A stretch of DNA of 64,000 bases from Sepiola atlantica (taxonomy: Eukaryota > Mollusca > Cephalopoda > Sepiida > Sepiolidae). The notes under the pieces were generated by a model that was not told the origin of the DNA, searched no databases, and was given only the letters and a program-made list of their open reading frames with translations. The stretch lies in NCBI GenBank assembly GCA_963556195.1, contig CAUVYP010000579.1, positions 1,054,001 to 1,118,000 on the forward strand. Reading direction: 5' to 3'. The position numbers and the translations under genes are program-made. This document shows, in pieces, positions 12,025 through 24,300 of the stretch (position 1 is the stretch's first letter; every line of letters starts with the position of its first letter).

Positions 12025-15000
12025 TTGTTGATGTTTTGCGTATTCAGTTTGTATCGACATATCTCCGGGAGTACAAGAGCTGAACTTCTGAAACTTGGTA
12101 CTTCAGTAGAAAATGTGTGTCCGCTAATGTCTGCAAAGTTTCGGAGCACAATTCTTATAAATGTGGAAGTTATTAACACAAGCGATATACCTTTTAAATC
12201 GCACTAAATTTTGTTGATGTTTTGCGTATTCAGTTTGTATCGACATATCTCCGGGAGTACAAGAGCTGAACTTCTGAAACTTGGTACTTCAGTAGAAAAT
12301 GTGTGTCCGCTAATGTCTGCAAAGTTTCGGAGCACAATTCTTATAAATGTGGAAGTTATAAACAAAAGCGATATCAACTTAAAATCGCACTAAATTTTGT
12401 TGATGTTTTGCGTATTCAGTTTGTATCGACATATCTCCGGGAGTACAAGAGCTGAACTTCTGAAACTTGGTACTTCAGTAGAAAATGTGTGTCCGCTAAT
12501 GTCTGCAAAGTTTCAGAGCACAATTCTTATAAATGTGGAAGTTATAAACAAAAGCGATATCAACTTAAAATCGCACTAAATTTTGTTGATGTTTTGCGTA
12601 TTCAGTTTGTATCGACATATCTCCGGGAGTACAAGAGCTGAACTTCTGAAACTTGGTACTTCAGTAGAAAATGTGTGTCCGCTAATGTCTGCAAAGTTTC
12701 AGAGCACAATTTCTATAAATGTGGAAGTTATAAACACAAGCGATATCAACTTAAAATCGCACTAAATTTTGTTGATGTTTTGCGTATTCAGTTTGTATCG
12801 ACATATCTCCGGGAGTACAAGAGCTGAACTTCTGAAACTTGGTACTTCAGTAGAAAATGTGTGTCCGCTAATGTCTGCAAAGTTTCGGAGCACAATTCTT
12901 ATAAATGTGGAAGTTATTAACACAAGCGATATACCTTTTAAATCGCACTAAATTTTGTTGATGTTTTGCGTATTCAGTTTGTATCGACATATCTCCGGGA
13001 GTACAAGAGCTGAACTTCTGAAACTTGGTACTTCAGTAGAAAATGTGTGTCCGCTAATGTCTGCAAAGTTTCAGAGCACAATTCTTATAAATGTGGAAGT
13101 TATAAACAAAAGCGATATCAACTTAAAATCGCACTAAATTTTGTTGATGTTTTGCGTATTCAGTTTGTATCGACATATCTCCGGGAGTACAAGAGCTGAA
13201 CTTCTGAAACTTGGTACTTCAGTAGAAAATGTGTGTCCGCTAATGTCTGCAAAGTTTCAGAGCACAATTTGTATAAATGTGGAAGTTATAAACACAAGCG
13301 ATATCAACTTAAAATCGCACTAAATTTTGTTGATGTTTTGCGTATTCAGTTTGTATCGATATATCTCCGGGAGTACAAGAGCTGAACTTCTGAAACTTGG
13401 TACTTCAGTAGAAAATGTGTGTCCGCTAATGTCTGCAAAGTTTCGGAGCACAATTCTTATAAATGTGGAAGTTATAAACAAAAGCGATATCAACTTAAAA
13501 TCGCACTAAATTTTGTTGATGTTTTGCGTATTCAGTTTGTATCGACATATCTCCGGGAGTACAAGAGCTGAACTTCTGAAACTTGGTACTTCAGTAGAAA
13601 ATGTGTGTCCGCTTATGTCCGCAAAGTTTCGGAGCACAATTCTTATAAATGTGGAAGTTATGAACACAAGCGATATACCTTTTAAATCGCACTAAATTTT
13701 GTTGATGTTTTGCGTATTCAGTTTGTATCGACATATCTCCGGGAGTACAAGAGCTGAACTTCTGAAACTTGGTACTTCAGTAGAAAATGTGTGTCCGCTA
13801 ATGTCTGCAAAGTTTCAGAGCACAATTCTTATAAATGTGGAAGTTATAAACAAAAGCGATATCAACTTAAAATCGCACTAAATTTTGTTGATGTTTTGCG
13901 TATTCAGTTTGTATCGACATATCTCCGGGAGTACAAGAGCTGAACTTCTGAAACTTGGTACTTCAGTAGAAAATGTGTGTCCGCTAATGTCTGCAAAGTT
14001 TCAGAGCACAATTTGTATAAATGTGGAAGTTATAAACACAAGCGATATCAACTTAAAATCGCACTAAATTTTGTTGATGTTTTGCGTATTCAGTTTGTAT
14101 CGACATATCTCCGGGAGTACAAGAGCTGAACTTCTGAAACTTGGTACTTCAGTAGAAAATGTGTGTCCGCTAATGTCTGCAAAGTTTCGGAGCACAATTC
14201 TTATAAATGTGGAAGTTATTAACACAAGCGATATACCTTTTAAATCGCACTAAATTTTGTTGATGTTTTGCGTATTCAGTTTGTATCGACATATCTCCGG
14301 GAGTACAAGAGCTGAACTTCTGAAACTTGGTACTTCAGTAGAAAATGTGTGTCCGCTAATGTCTGCAAAGTTTCAGAGCACAATTCTTATAAATGTGGAA
14401 GTTATAAACAAAAGCGATATCAACTTAAAATCGCACTAAATTTTGTTGATGTTTTGCGTATTCAGTTTGTATCGACATATCTCCGGGAGTACAAGAGCTG
14501 AACTTCTGAAACTTGGTACTTCAGTAGAAAATGTGTGTCCGCTAATGTCTGCAAAGTTTCAGAGCACAATTTGTATAAATGTGGAAGTTATAAACACAAG
14601 CGATATCAACTTAAAATCGCACTAAATTTTGTTGATGTTTTGCGTATTCAGTTTGTATCGACATATCTCCGGGAGTACAAGAGCTGAACTTCTGAAACTT
14701 GGTACTTCAGTAGAAAATGTGTGTCCGCTAATGTCTGCAAAGTTTCGGAGCACAATTCTTATAAATGTGGAAGTTATAAACAAAAGCGATATCAACTTAA
14801 AATCGCACTAAATTTTGTTGATGTTTTGCGTATTCAGTTTGTATCGACATATCTCCGGGAGTACAAGAGCTGAACTTCTGAAACTTTGTACTTCAGTAGA
14901 AAATGTGTGTCCGCTAATGTCTGCAAAGTTTCAGAGCACAATTTGTATAAATGTGGAAGTTATAAACACAAGCGATATCAACTTAAAATCGCACTAAATT

Positions 15001-16488
15001 TTGTTGATGTTTTGCGTATTCAGTTTGTATCGACATATCTCCGGGAGTACAAGAGCTGAACTTCTGAAACTTGGTACTTCAGTAGAAAATGTGTGTCCGC
15101 TAATGTCTGCAAAGTTTCGGAGCACAATTCTTATAAATGTGGAAGTTATTAACACAAGGGATATACCTTTTAAATCGCACTAAATTTTGTTGATGTTTTG
15201 CGTATTCAGTTTGTATCGACATATCTCCGGGAGTACAAGAGCTGAACTTCTGAAACTTGGTACTTCAGTAGAAAATGTGTGTCCGCTAATGTCTGCAAAG
15301 TTTCGGAGCACAATTCTTATAAATGTGGAAGTTATAAACAAAAGCGATATCAACTTAAAATCGCACTAAATTTTGTTGATGTTTTGCGTATTCAGTTTGT
15401 ATCGACATATCTCCGGGAGTACAAGAGCTGAACTTCTGAAACTTGGTACTTCAGTAGAAAATGTGTGTCCGCTAATGTCTGCAAAGTTTCAGAGCACAAT
15501 TCTTATAAATGTGGAAGTTATAAACAAAAGCGATATCAACTTAAAATCGCACTAAATTTTGTTGATGTTTTGCGTATTCAGTTTGTATCGACATATCTCC
15601 GGGAGTACAAGAGCTGAACTTCTGAAACTTGGTACTTCAGTAGAAAATGTGTGTCCGCTAATGTCTGCAAAGTTTCAGAGCACAATTTGTATAAATGTGG
15701 AAGTTATAAACACAAGCGATATCAACTTAAAATCGCACTAAATTTTGTTGATGTTTTGCGTATTCAGTTTGTATCGACATATCTCCGGGAGTACAAGAGC
15801 TGAACTTCTGAAACTTGGTACTTCAGTAGAAAATGTGTGTCCGCTAATGTCTGCAAAGTTTCGGAGCACAATTCTTATAAATGTGGAAGTTATTAACACA
15901 AGCGATATACCTTTTAAATCGCACTAAATTTTGTTGATGTTTTGCGTATTCAGTTTGTATCGACATATCTCCGGGAGTACAAGAGCTGAACTTCTGAAAC
16001 TTGGTACTTCAGTAGAAAATGTGTGTCCGCTAATGTCTGCAAAGTTTCAGAGCACAATTCTTATAAATGTGGAAGTTATAAACAAAAGCGATATCAACTT
16101 AAAATCGCACTAAATTTTGTTGATGTTTTGCGTATTCAGTTTGTATCGACATATCTCCGGGAGTACAAGAGCTGAACTTCTGAAACTTGGTACTTCAGTA
16201 GAAAATGTGTGTCCGCTAATGTCTGCAAAGTTTCAGAGCACAATTTGTATAAATGTGGAAGTTATAAACACAAGCGATATCAACTTAAAATCGCACTAAA
16301 TTTTGTTGATGTTTTGCGTATTCAGTTTGTATCGATATATCTCCGGGAGTACAAGAGCTGAACTTCTGAAACTTGGTACTTCAGTAGAAAATGTGTGTCC
16401 GCTAATGTCTGCAAAGTTTCGGAGCACAATTCTTATAAATGTGGAAGTTATAAACACAAGCGATATCAACTTAAAATCGCACTAAATT
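11281..16488 (+). repeat. 16-monomer (2976-bp) periodicity, two 12-monomer copies
   Basis: Monomers 61-72 (11281-13512) and 77-88 (14257-16488) show the same twelve-type order: qK, q*T, rK, q*T(T73), rP, rK, qK, q*T, rP, qK, q*T, r with T34. Both end in the rare cgatatat (p34 T) allele. Differences are single bases: 12583-12768 has ttctataaat, 15001-15186 has aaggga, and 16303-16488 has C155. Confidence 0.8.
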
Positions 16489-19092
16489 TTGTTGATGTTT
16501 TGCGTATTCAGTTTGTATCGATATATCTCCGGGAGTACAAGAGCTGAACTTCTGAAACTTGGTACTTCAGTAGAAAATGTGTGTCCGCTAATGTCTGCAA
16601 AGTTTCGGAGCACAATTCTTATAAATGTGGAAGTTATTAACACAAGCGATATACCTTTTAAATCGCACTTAATTTTGTTGATGTTTTGCGTATTCAGTTT
16701 GTATCGACATATCTCCGGGAGTACAAGAGCTGAACTTCTGAAACTTGGTACTTCAGTAGAAAATGTGTGTCCGCTAATGTCTGCAAAGTTTCAGAGCACA
16801 ATTCTTATAAATGTGAAAGTTATAAACAAAAGCGCTATCAACTTAAAATCGCACTAAATTTTGTTGATGTTTTGCGTATTCAGTTTGTATCGACATATCT
16901 CCGGGAGTACAAGAGCTGAACTTCTGAAACTTGGTACTTCAGTAGAAAATGTGTGTCCGCTAATGTCTGCAAAGTTTCAGAGCACAATTTGTATAAATGT
17001 GGAAGTTATAAACACAAGCGATATCAACTTAAAATCGCACTAAATTTTGTTGATGTTTTGCGTATTCAGTTTGTATCGACATATCTCCGGGAGTACAAGA
17101 GCTGAACTTCTGAAACTTGGTACTTCAGTAGAAAATGTGTGTCCGCTAATGTCTGCAAAGTTTCAGAGCACAATTTGTATAAATGTGGATGTTATAAACA
17201 CAAGCGATATCAACTTAAAATCGCACTAAATTTTGTTGATGTTTTGCGTATTCAGTTTGTATCGACATATCTCCGGGAGTAGAAGAGCTGAACTTCTGAA
17301 ACTTGGTACTTCAGTAGAGAATGTGTGTCCGCTAATGTCTGCAAAGTTTCAGAGCACAATTCTTATAAATGTGGAAGTTATAAACAAAAGCGATATCAAC
17401 TTAAAATCGCACTAAATTTTGTTGATGTTTTGCGTATTCAGTTTGTATCGACATATCTCCGGGAGTACAAGAGCTGAACTTCTGAAACTTGGTACTTCAG
17501 TAGAAAATGTGTGTCCGCTAATGTCTGCAAAGTTTCAGAGCACAATTCTTATAAATGTGGAAGTTATAAACACAAGCGATATCAACTTAAAATCGCACTA
17601 AATTTTGTTGATGTTTTGCGAATTCAGTTTGTATCGACATATCTCCGGGAGTACAAGAGCTGAACTTCTGAAACTTGGTACTTCAGTAGAAAATGTGTGT
17701 CCGCTAATGTCTGCAAAGTTTCGGAGCACAATTCTTATAAATGTGGAAGTTATTAACAAAAGACCTATCAACTTTAAATCGCACTAAATTTTGTTTATGT
17801 TTTGCGTATTCAGTTTGTATCGACATATCTCCGGGAGTACAAGAGCTGACCTTCTGAAACTTCGTACATCAGTAGAAAATGTGTGTCCGCTATTGTCTGC
17901 AAAGTTTCGGAGCACAATTCTTATAAATGTGGAAGTTATAAACAAAAGCGATATCAACTTTAAATCGCACTAAATTTTGTTGATGTTTTGCGTATTCAGT
18001 TTGTATCGACATATCTCCGGGAGTACAAGAGCTGAACTTCTGAAACTTAGTACTTCAGTAGAAAATGTGTGTCCGCTAATGTCTGCAAAGTTTCAGAGCA
18101 CAATTCTTATAAATGTGGAAGTTATAAACAAAAGCGATATCAACTTAAAATCGCACTAAATTTTGTTGATGTTTTGCGTATTCAGTTTGTATCGACATAT
18201 CTCCGGGAGTACAAGAGCTGAACTTCTGAAACTTGGTACTTCAGTAGAAAATGTGTGTCCGCTAATGTCTGCAAAGTTTCAGAGCACAATTTGTATAAAT
18301 GTGGAAGTTATAAACACAAGCGATATCAACTTAAAATCGCACTAAATTTTGTTGATGTTTTGCGTATTCAGTTTGTATCGATATATCTCCGGGAGTACAA
18401 GAGCTGAACTTCTGAAACTTGGTACTTCAGTAGAAAATGTGTGTCCGCTAATGTCTGCAAAGTTTCGGAGCACAATTCTTATAAATGTGGAAGTTATAAA
18501 CAAAAGCGATATCAACTTAAAATCGCACTAAATTTTGTTGATGTTTTGCGTATTCAGTTTGTATCGACATATCTCCGGGAGTACAAGAGCTGAACTTCTG
18601 AAACTTGGTACTTCAGTAGAAAATGTGTGTCCGCTTATGTCCGCAAAGTTTCGGAGCACAATTCTTATAAATGTGGAAGTTATGAACACAAGCGATATAC
18701 CTTTTAAATCGCACTAAATTTTGTTGATGTTTTGCGTATTCAGTTTGTATCGACATATCTCCGGGAGTACAAGAGCTGAACTTCTGAAACTTGGTACTTC
18801 AGTAGAAAATGTGTGTCCGCTAATGTCTGCAAAGTTTCAGAGCACAATTCTTATAAATGTGGAAGTTATAAACAAAAGCGATATCAACTTAAAATCGCAC
18901 TAAATTTTGTTGATGTTTTGCGTATTCAGTTTGTATCGACATATCTCCGGGAGTACAAGAGCTGAACTTCTGAAACTTGGTACTTCAGTAGAAAATGTGT
19001 GTCCGCTAATGTCTGCAAAGTTTCAGAGCACAATTTGTATAAATGTGGAAGTTATAAACACAAGCGATATCAACTTAAAATCGCACTAAATT
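16489..19092 (+). repeat. 14-monomer HOR (2604 bp), full copy
   Basis: Monomers 89-102 in order: rP with lost terminal stop (cacttaatt); qK with A142 and gcgcta; q*T; q*T with ggatgtt; qK with gtagaag; qT; rDF with EcoRI; T6/C60/C73/T103 rK; qK with A73; q*T; rK with T34; rP with gttatgaac and gtccgc; qK; q*T. Each of these marks recurs in order in the copies starting at 20581 and 22813, so the order is a genuine unit. The T34 rK / gttatgaac rP pair also occurs at 13327-13698 in the left domain. Confidence 0.88.
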
Positions 19093-20580
19093 TTGTTGAT
19101 GTTTTGCGTATTCAGTTTGTATCGACATATCTCCGGGAGTACAAGAGCTGAACTTCTGAAACTTGGTACTTCAGTAGAAAATGTGTGTCCGCTAATGTCT
19201 GCAAAGTTTCGGAGCACAATTCTTATAAATGTGGAAGTTATTAACAAAAGACCTATCAACTTTAAATCGCACTAAATTTTGTTTATGTTTTGCGTATTCA
19301 GTTTGTATCGACATATCTCCGGGAGTACAAGAGCTGACCTTCTGAAACTTCGTACATCAGTAGAAAATGTGTGTCCGCTATTGTCTGCAAAGTTTCGGAG
19401 CACAATTCTTATAAATGTGGAAGTTATAAACAAAAGCGATATCAACTTTAAATCGCACTAAATTTTGTTGATGTTTTGCGTATTCAGTTTGTATCGACAT
19501 ATCTCCGGGAGTACAAGAGCTGAACTTCTGAAACTTAGTACTTCAGTAGAAAATGTGTGTCCGCTAATGTCTGCAAAGTTTCAGAGCACAATTCTTATAA
19601 ATGTGGAAGTTATAAACAAAAGCGATATCAACTTAAAATCGCACTAAATTTTGTTGATGTTTTGCGTATTCAGTTTGTATCGACATATCTCCGGGAGTAC
19701 AAGAGCTGAACTTCTGAAACTTGGTACTTCAGTAGAAAATGTGTGTCCGCTAATGTCTGCAAAGTTTCAGAGCACAATTTGTATAAATGTGGAAGTTATA
19801 AACACAAGCGATATCAACTTAAAATCGCACTAAATTTTGTTGATGTTTTGCGTATTCAGTTTGTATCGATATATCTCCGGGAGTACAAGAGCTGAACTTC
19901 TGAAACCTGGTACTTCAGTAGAAAATGTGTGTCCGCTAATGTCTGCAAAGTTTCGGAGCACAATTCTTATAAATGTGGAAGTTATAAACAAAAGCGATAT
20001 CAACTTAAAATCGCACTAAATTTTGTTGATGTTTTGCGTATTCAGTTTGTATCGACATATCTCCGGGAGTACAAGAGCTGAACTTCTGAAACTTGGTACT
20101 TCAGTAGAAAATGTGTGTCCGCTTATGTCCGCAAAGTTTCGGAGCACAATTCTTATAAATGTGGAAGTTATGAACACAAGCGATATACCTTTTAAATCGC
20201 ACTAAATTTTGTTGATGTTTTGCGTATTCAGTTTGTATCGACATATCTCCGGGAGTACAAGAGCTGAACTTCTGAAACTTGGTACTTCAGTAGAAAATGT
20301 GTGTCCGCTAATGTCTGCAAAGTTTCAGAGCACAATTCTTATAAATGTGGAAGTTATAAACAAAAGCGATATCAACTTAAAATCGCACTAAATTTTGTTG
20401 ATGTTTTGCGTATTCAGTTTGTATCGACATATCTCCGGGAGTACAAGAGCTGAACTTCTGAAACTTGGTACTTCAGTAGAAAATGTGTGTCCGCTAATGT
20501 CTGCAAAGTTTCAGAGCACAATTTGTATAAATGTGGAAGTTATAAACACAAGCGATATCAACTTAAAATCGCACTAAATT
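19093..20580 (+). repeat. 8-monomer (1488-bp) duplication of the second half of the HOR
   Basis: Monomers 103-110 repeat monomers 95-102: DF, then T6/C60/C73/T103, A73, q*T, T34, gttatgaac, qK, q*T. The first monomer has cgtattc rather than the EcoRI cgaattc of 17605-17790. The T34 copy (19837-20022) has a private aaacctgg. The distance between the flanking full units (16489 and 20581) is 22 monomers, which equals 14+8. Confidence 0.88.
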
Positions 20581-22812
20581 TTGTTGATGTTTTGCGTATT
20601 CAGTTTGTATCGACATATCTCCGGGAGTACAAGAGCTGAACTTCTGAAACTTGGTACTTCAGTAGAAAATGTGTGTCCGCTAATGTCTGCAAAGTTTCGG
20701 AGCACAATTCTTATAAATGTGGAAGTTATTAACACAAGCGATATACCTTTTAAATCGCACTTAATTTTGTTGATGTTTTGCGTATTCAGTTTGTATCGAC
20801 ATATCTCCGGGAGTACAAGAGCTGAACTTCTGAAACTTGGTACTTCAGTAGAAAATGTGTGTCCGCTAATGTCTGCAAAGTTTCAGAGCACAATTCTTAT
20901 AAATGTGAAAGTTATAAACAAAAGCGCTATCAACTTAAAATCGCACTAAATTTTGTTGATGTTTTGCGTATTCAGTTTGTATCGACATATCTCCGGGAGT
21001 ACAAGAGCTGAACTTCTGAAACTTGGTACTTCAGTAGAAAATGTGTGTCCGCTAATGTCTGCAAAGTTTCAGAGCACAATTTGTATAAATGTGGAAGTTA
21101 TAAACACAAGCGATATCAACTTAAAATCGCACTAAATTTTGTTGATGTTTTGCGTATTCAGTTTGTATCGACATATCTCCGGGAGTACAAGAGCTGAACT
21201 TCTGAAACTTGGTACTTCAGTAGAAAATGTGTGTCTGCTAATGTCTGCAAAGTTTCAGAGCACAATTTGTATAAATGTGGATGTTATAAACACAAGCGAT
21301 ATCAACTTAAAATCGCACTAAATTTTGTTGATGTTTTGCGTATTCAGTTTGTATCGACATATCTCCGGGAGTAGAAGAGCTGAACTTCTGAAACTTGGTA
21401 CTTCAGTAGAGAATGTGTGTCCGCTAATGTCTGCAAAGTTTCAGAGCACAATTCTTATAAATGTGGAAGTTATAAACAAAAGCGATATCAACTTAAAATC
21501 GCACTAAATTTTGTTGATGTTTTGCGTATTCAGTTTGTATCGACATATCTCCGGGAGTACAAGAGCTGAACTTCTGAAACTTGGTACTTCAGTAGAAAAT
21601 GTGTGTCCGCTAATGTCTGCAAAGTTTCAGAGCACAATTCTTATAAATGTGGAAGTTATAAACACAAGCGATATCAACTTAAAATCGCACTAAATTTTGT
21701 TGATGTTTTGCGAATTCAGTTTGTATCGACATATCTCCGGGAGTACAAGAGCTGAACTTCTGAAACTTGGTACTTCAGTAGAAAATGTGTGTCCGCTAAT
21801 GTCTGCAAAGTTTCGGAGCACAATTCTTATAAATGTGGAAGTTATTAACAAAAGACCTATCAACTTTAAATCGCACTAAATTTTGTTTATGTTTTGCGTA
21901 TTCAGTTTGTATCGACATATCTCCGGGAGTACAAGAGCTGAACTTCTGAAACTTGGTACTTCAGTAGAAAATGTGTGTCCGCTAATGTCTGCAAAGTTTC
22001 AGAGCACAATTTGTATAAATGTGGAAGTTATAAACACAAGCGATATCAACTTAAAATCGCACTAAATTTTGTTGATGTTTTGCGTATTCAGTTTGTATCG
22101 ATAAATCTCCGGGAGTACAAGAGCTGAACTTCTGAAACTTGGTACTTCAGTAGAAAATGTGTGTCCGCTAATGTCTGCAAAGTTTCGGAGCACAATTCTT
22201 ATAAATGTGGAAGTTATAAACAAAAGCGATATCAACTTAAAATCGCACTAAATTTTGTTGATGTTTTGCGTATTCAGTTTGTATCGACATATCTCCGGGA
22301 GTACAAGAGCTGAACTTCTGAAACTTGGTACTTCAGTAGAAAATGTGTGTCCGCTTATGTCCGCAAAGTTTCGGAGCACAATTCTTATAAATGTGGAAGT
22401 TATGAACACAAGCGATATACCTTTTAAATCGCACTAAATTTTGTTGATGTTTTGCGTATTCAGTTTGTATCGACATATCTCCGGGAGTACAAGAGCTGAA
22501 CTTCTGAAACTTGGTACTTCAGTAGAAAATGTGTGTCCGCTAATGTCTGCAAAGTTTCAGAGCACAATTCTTATAAATGTGGAAGTTATAAACAAAAGCG
22601 ATATCAACTTAAAATCGCACTAAATTTTGTTGATGTTTTGCGTATTCAGTTTGTATCGACATATCTCCGGGAGTACAAGAGCTGAACTTCTGAAACTTGG
22701 TACTTCAGTAGAAAATGTGTGTCCGCTAATGTCTGCAAAGTTTCAGAGCACAATTTGTATAAATGTGGAAGTTATAAACACAAGCGATATCAACTTAAAA
22801 TCGCACTAAATT
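20581..22812 (+). repeat. 12-monomer derivative of the HOR (2232 bp)
   Basis: Monomers 111-122 repeat the 14-monomer order from the stop-loss rP onward, but the T6/C73/T103 and A73 monomers are missing. They are replaced by one hybrid monomer (21883-22068), which accounts for the shortening by two monomers. The T34 monomer here (22069-22254) reads cgataaat, an extra private change. Confidence 0.88.
21883..22068 (+). repeat. Hybrid monomer: crossover between p7 and p59
   Basis: The left end carries T6, the mark of the monomer that follows a D copy (compare 19279-19464). From p60 on it has A60, G73, A103, q* and T module, as in 19651-19836. The crossover lies between the last left-parent mark (p6) and the first right-parent mark (p60), that is 21889-21941. 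This is the expected product of an in-register exchange that removes exactly two monomers (372 bp). Confidence 0.85.
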
Positions 22813-24300
22813 TTGTTGATGTTTTGCGTATTCAGTTTGTATCGACATATCTCCGGGAGTACAAGAGCTGAACTTCTGAAACTTGGTACTTCAGTAGAAA
22901 ATGTGTGTCCGCTAATGTCTGCAAAGTTTCGGAGCACAATTCTTATAAATGTGGAAGTTATTAACACAAGCGATATACCTTTTAAATCGCACTTAATTTT
23001 GTTGATGTTTTGCGTATTCAGTTTGTATCGACATATCTCCGGGAGTACAAGAGCTGAACTTCTGAAACTTGGTACTTCAGTAGAAAATGTGTGTCCGCTA
23101 ATGTCTGCAAAGTTTCAGAGCACAATTCTTATAAATGTGAAAGTTATAAACAAAAGCGCTATCAACTTAAAATCGCACTAAATTTTGTTGATGTTTTGCG
23201 TATTCAGTTTGTATCGACATATCTCCGGGAGTACAAGAGCTGAACTTCTGAAACTTGGTACTTCAGTAGAAAATGTGTGTCCGCTAATGTCTGCAAAGTT
23301 TCAGAGCACAATTTGTATAAATGTGGAAGTTAAAAACACAAGCGATATCAACTTAAAATCGCACTAAATTTTGTTGATGTTTTGCGTATTCAGTTTGTAT
23401 CGACATATCTCCGGGAGTACAAGAGCTGAACTTCTGAACCTTGGTACTTCAGTAGAAAATGTGTGTCTGCTAATGTCTGCAAAGTTTCAGAGCACAATTT
23501 GTATAAATGTGGATGTTATAAACACAAGCGATATCAACTTAAAATCGCACTAAATTTTGTTGATGTTTTGCGTATTCAGTTTGTATCGACATATCTCCGG
23601 GAGTAGAAGAGCTGAACTTCTGAAACTTGGTACTTCAGTAGAGAATGTGTGTCCGCTAATGTCTGCAAAGTTTCAGAGCACAATTCTTATAAATGTGGAA
23701 GTTATAAACAAAAGCGATATCAACTTAAAATCGCACTAAATTTTGTTGATGTTTTGCGTATTCAGTTTGTATCGACATATCTCCGGGAGTACAAGAGCTG
23801 AACTTCTGAAACTTGGTACTTCAGTAGAAAATGTGTGTCCGCTAATGTCTGCAAAGTTTCAGAGCACAATTCTTATAAATGTGGAAGTTATAAACACAAG
23901 CGATATCAACTTAAAATCGCACTAAATTTTGTTGATGTTTTGCGTATTCAGTTTGTATCGACATATCTCCGGGAGTACAAGAGCTGAACTTCTGAAACTT
24001 GGTACTTCAGTAGAAAATGTGTGTCCGCTAATGTCTGCAAAGTTTCGGAGCACAATTCTTATAAATGTGGAAGTTATTAACAAAAGACCTATCAACTTTA
24101 AATCGCACTAAATTTTGTTTATGTTTTGCGTATTCAGTTTGTATCGACATATCTCCGGGAGTACAAGAGCTGACCTTCTGAAACTTCGTACATCAGTAGA
24201 AAATGTGTGTCCGCTAATGTCTGCAAAGTTACAGAGCACAAATCTTATAAATGTGGAAGTTATAAACACAAGCGATATCAACTTAAAATCGCACTAAATT
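22813..24300 (+). repeat. Third, truncated copy of the HOR (8 monomers)
   Basis: Monomers 123-130 follow the 16489 order through the DF monomer, with private changes (gttaaaaac at 23185-23370; ctgaacctt at 23371-23556). The two copies at 21139-21324 and 23371-23556 share gtgtctgc, so this copy is closer to the 20581 copy. The DF monomer (23929-24114) lacks the EcoRI allele. The last monomer (24115-24300) starts as the T6/C60/C73 monomer but has A103, ttacag and a T module, so it is a second hybrid. Confidence 0.85.

Larger units (their letters stand above)
1..16488 (+). repeat. Left array domain: K/T/P monomers, no D or E types
   Basis: All monomers from the left edge to n88 are K, T or P types, mostly in the phrases qK - q*T - rP (or rK) and rK - q*T - rP. 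The rK-led phrases often carry T at p73 in their q*T monomer. D and E modules, the p103 A-to-T change and the EcoRI-creating p17 change are all absent. T at p6 appears only once (2539-2724). Two copies have in-frame stops (865-1050, tttgag; 3097-3282, cttaag). Variation between neighbours looks more scattered here than in the right domain, which suggests older or more mixed amplification (inference). Confidence 0.85.

Noticed and set aside
16489..16857. 122-codon fused frames (also at 20581, 22813, 25045 and 57409) as longer genes
   Set aside because: Each arises from a point change in the terminal TAA, or in the aactaa next to it, that joins two adjacent monomer frames. Three of the five are copies of one HOR monomer.
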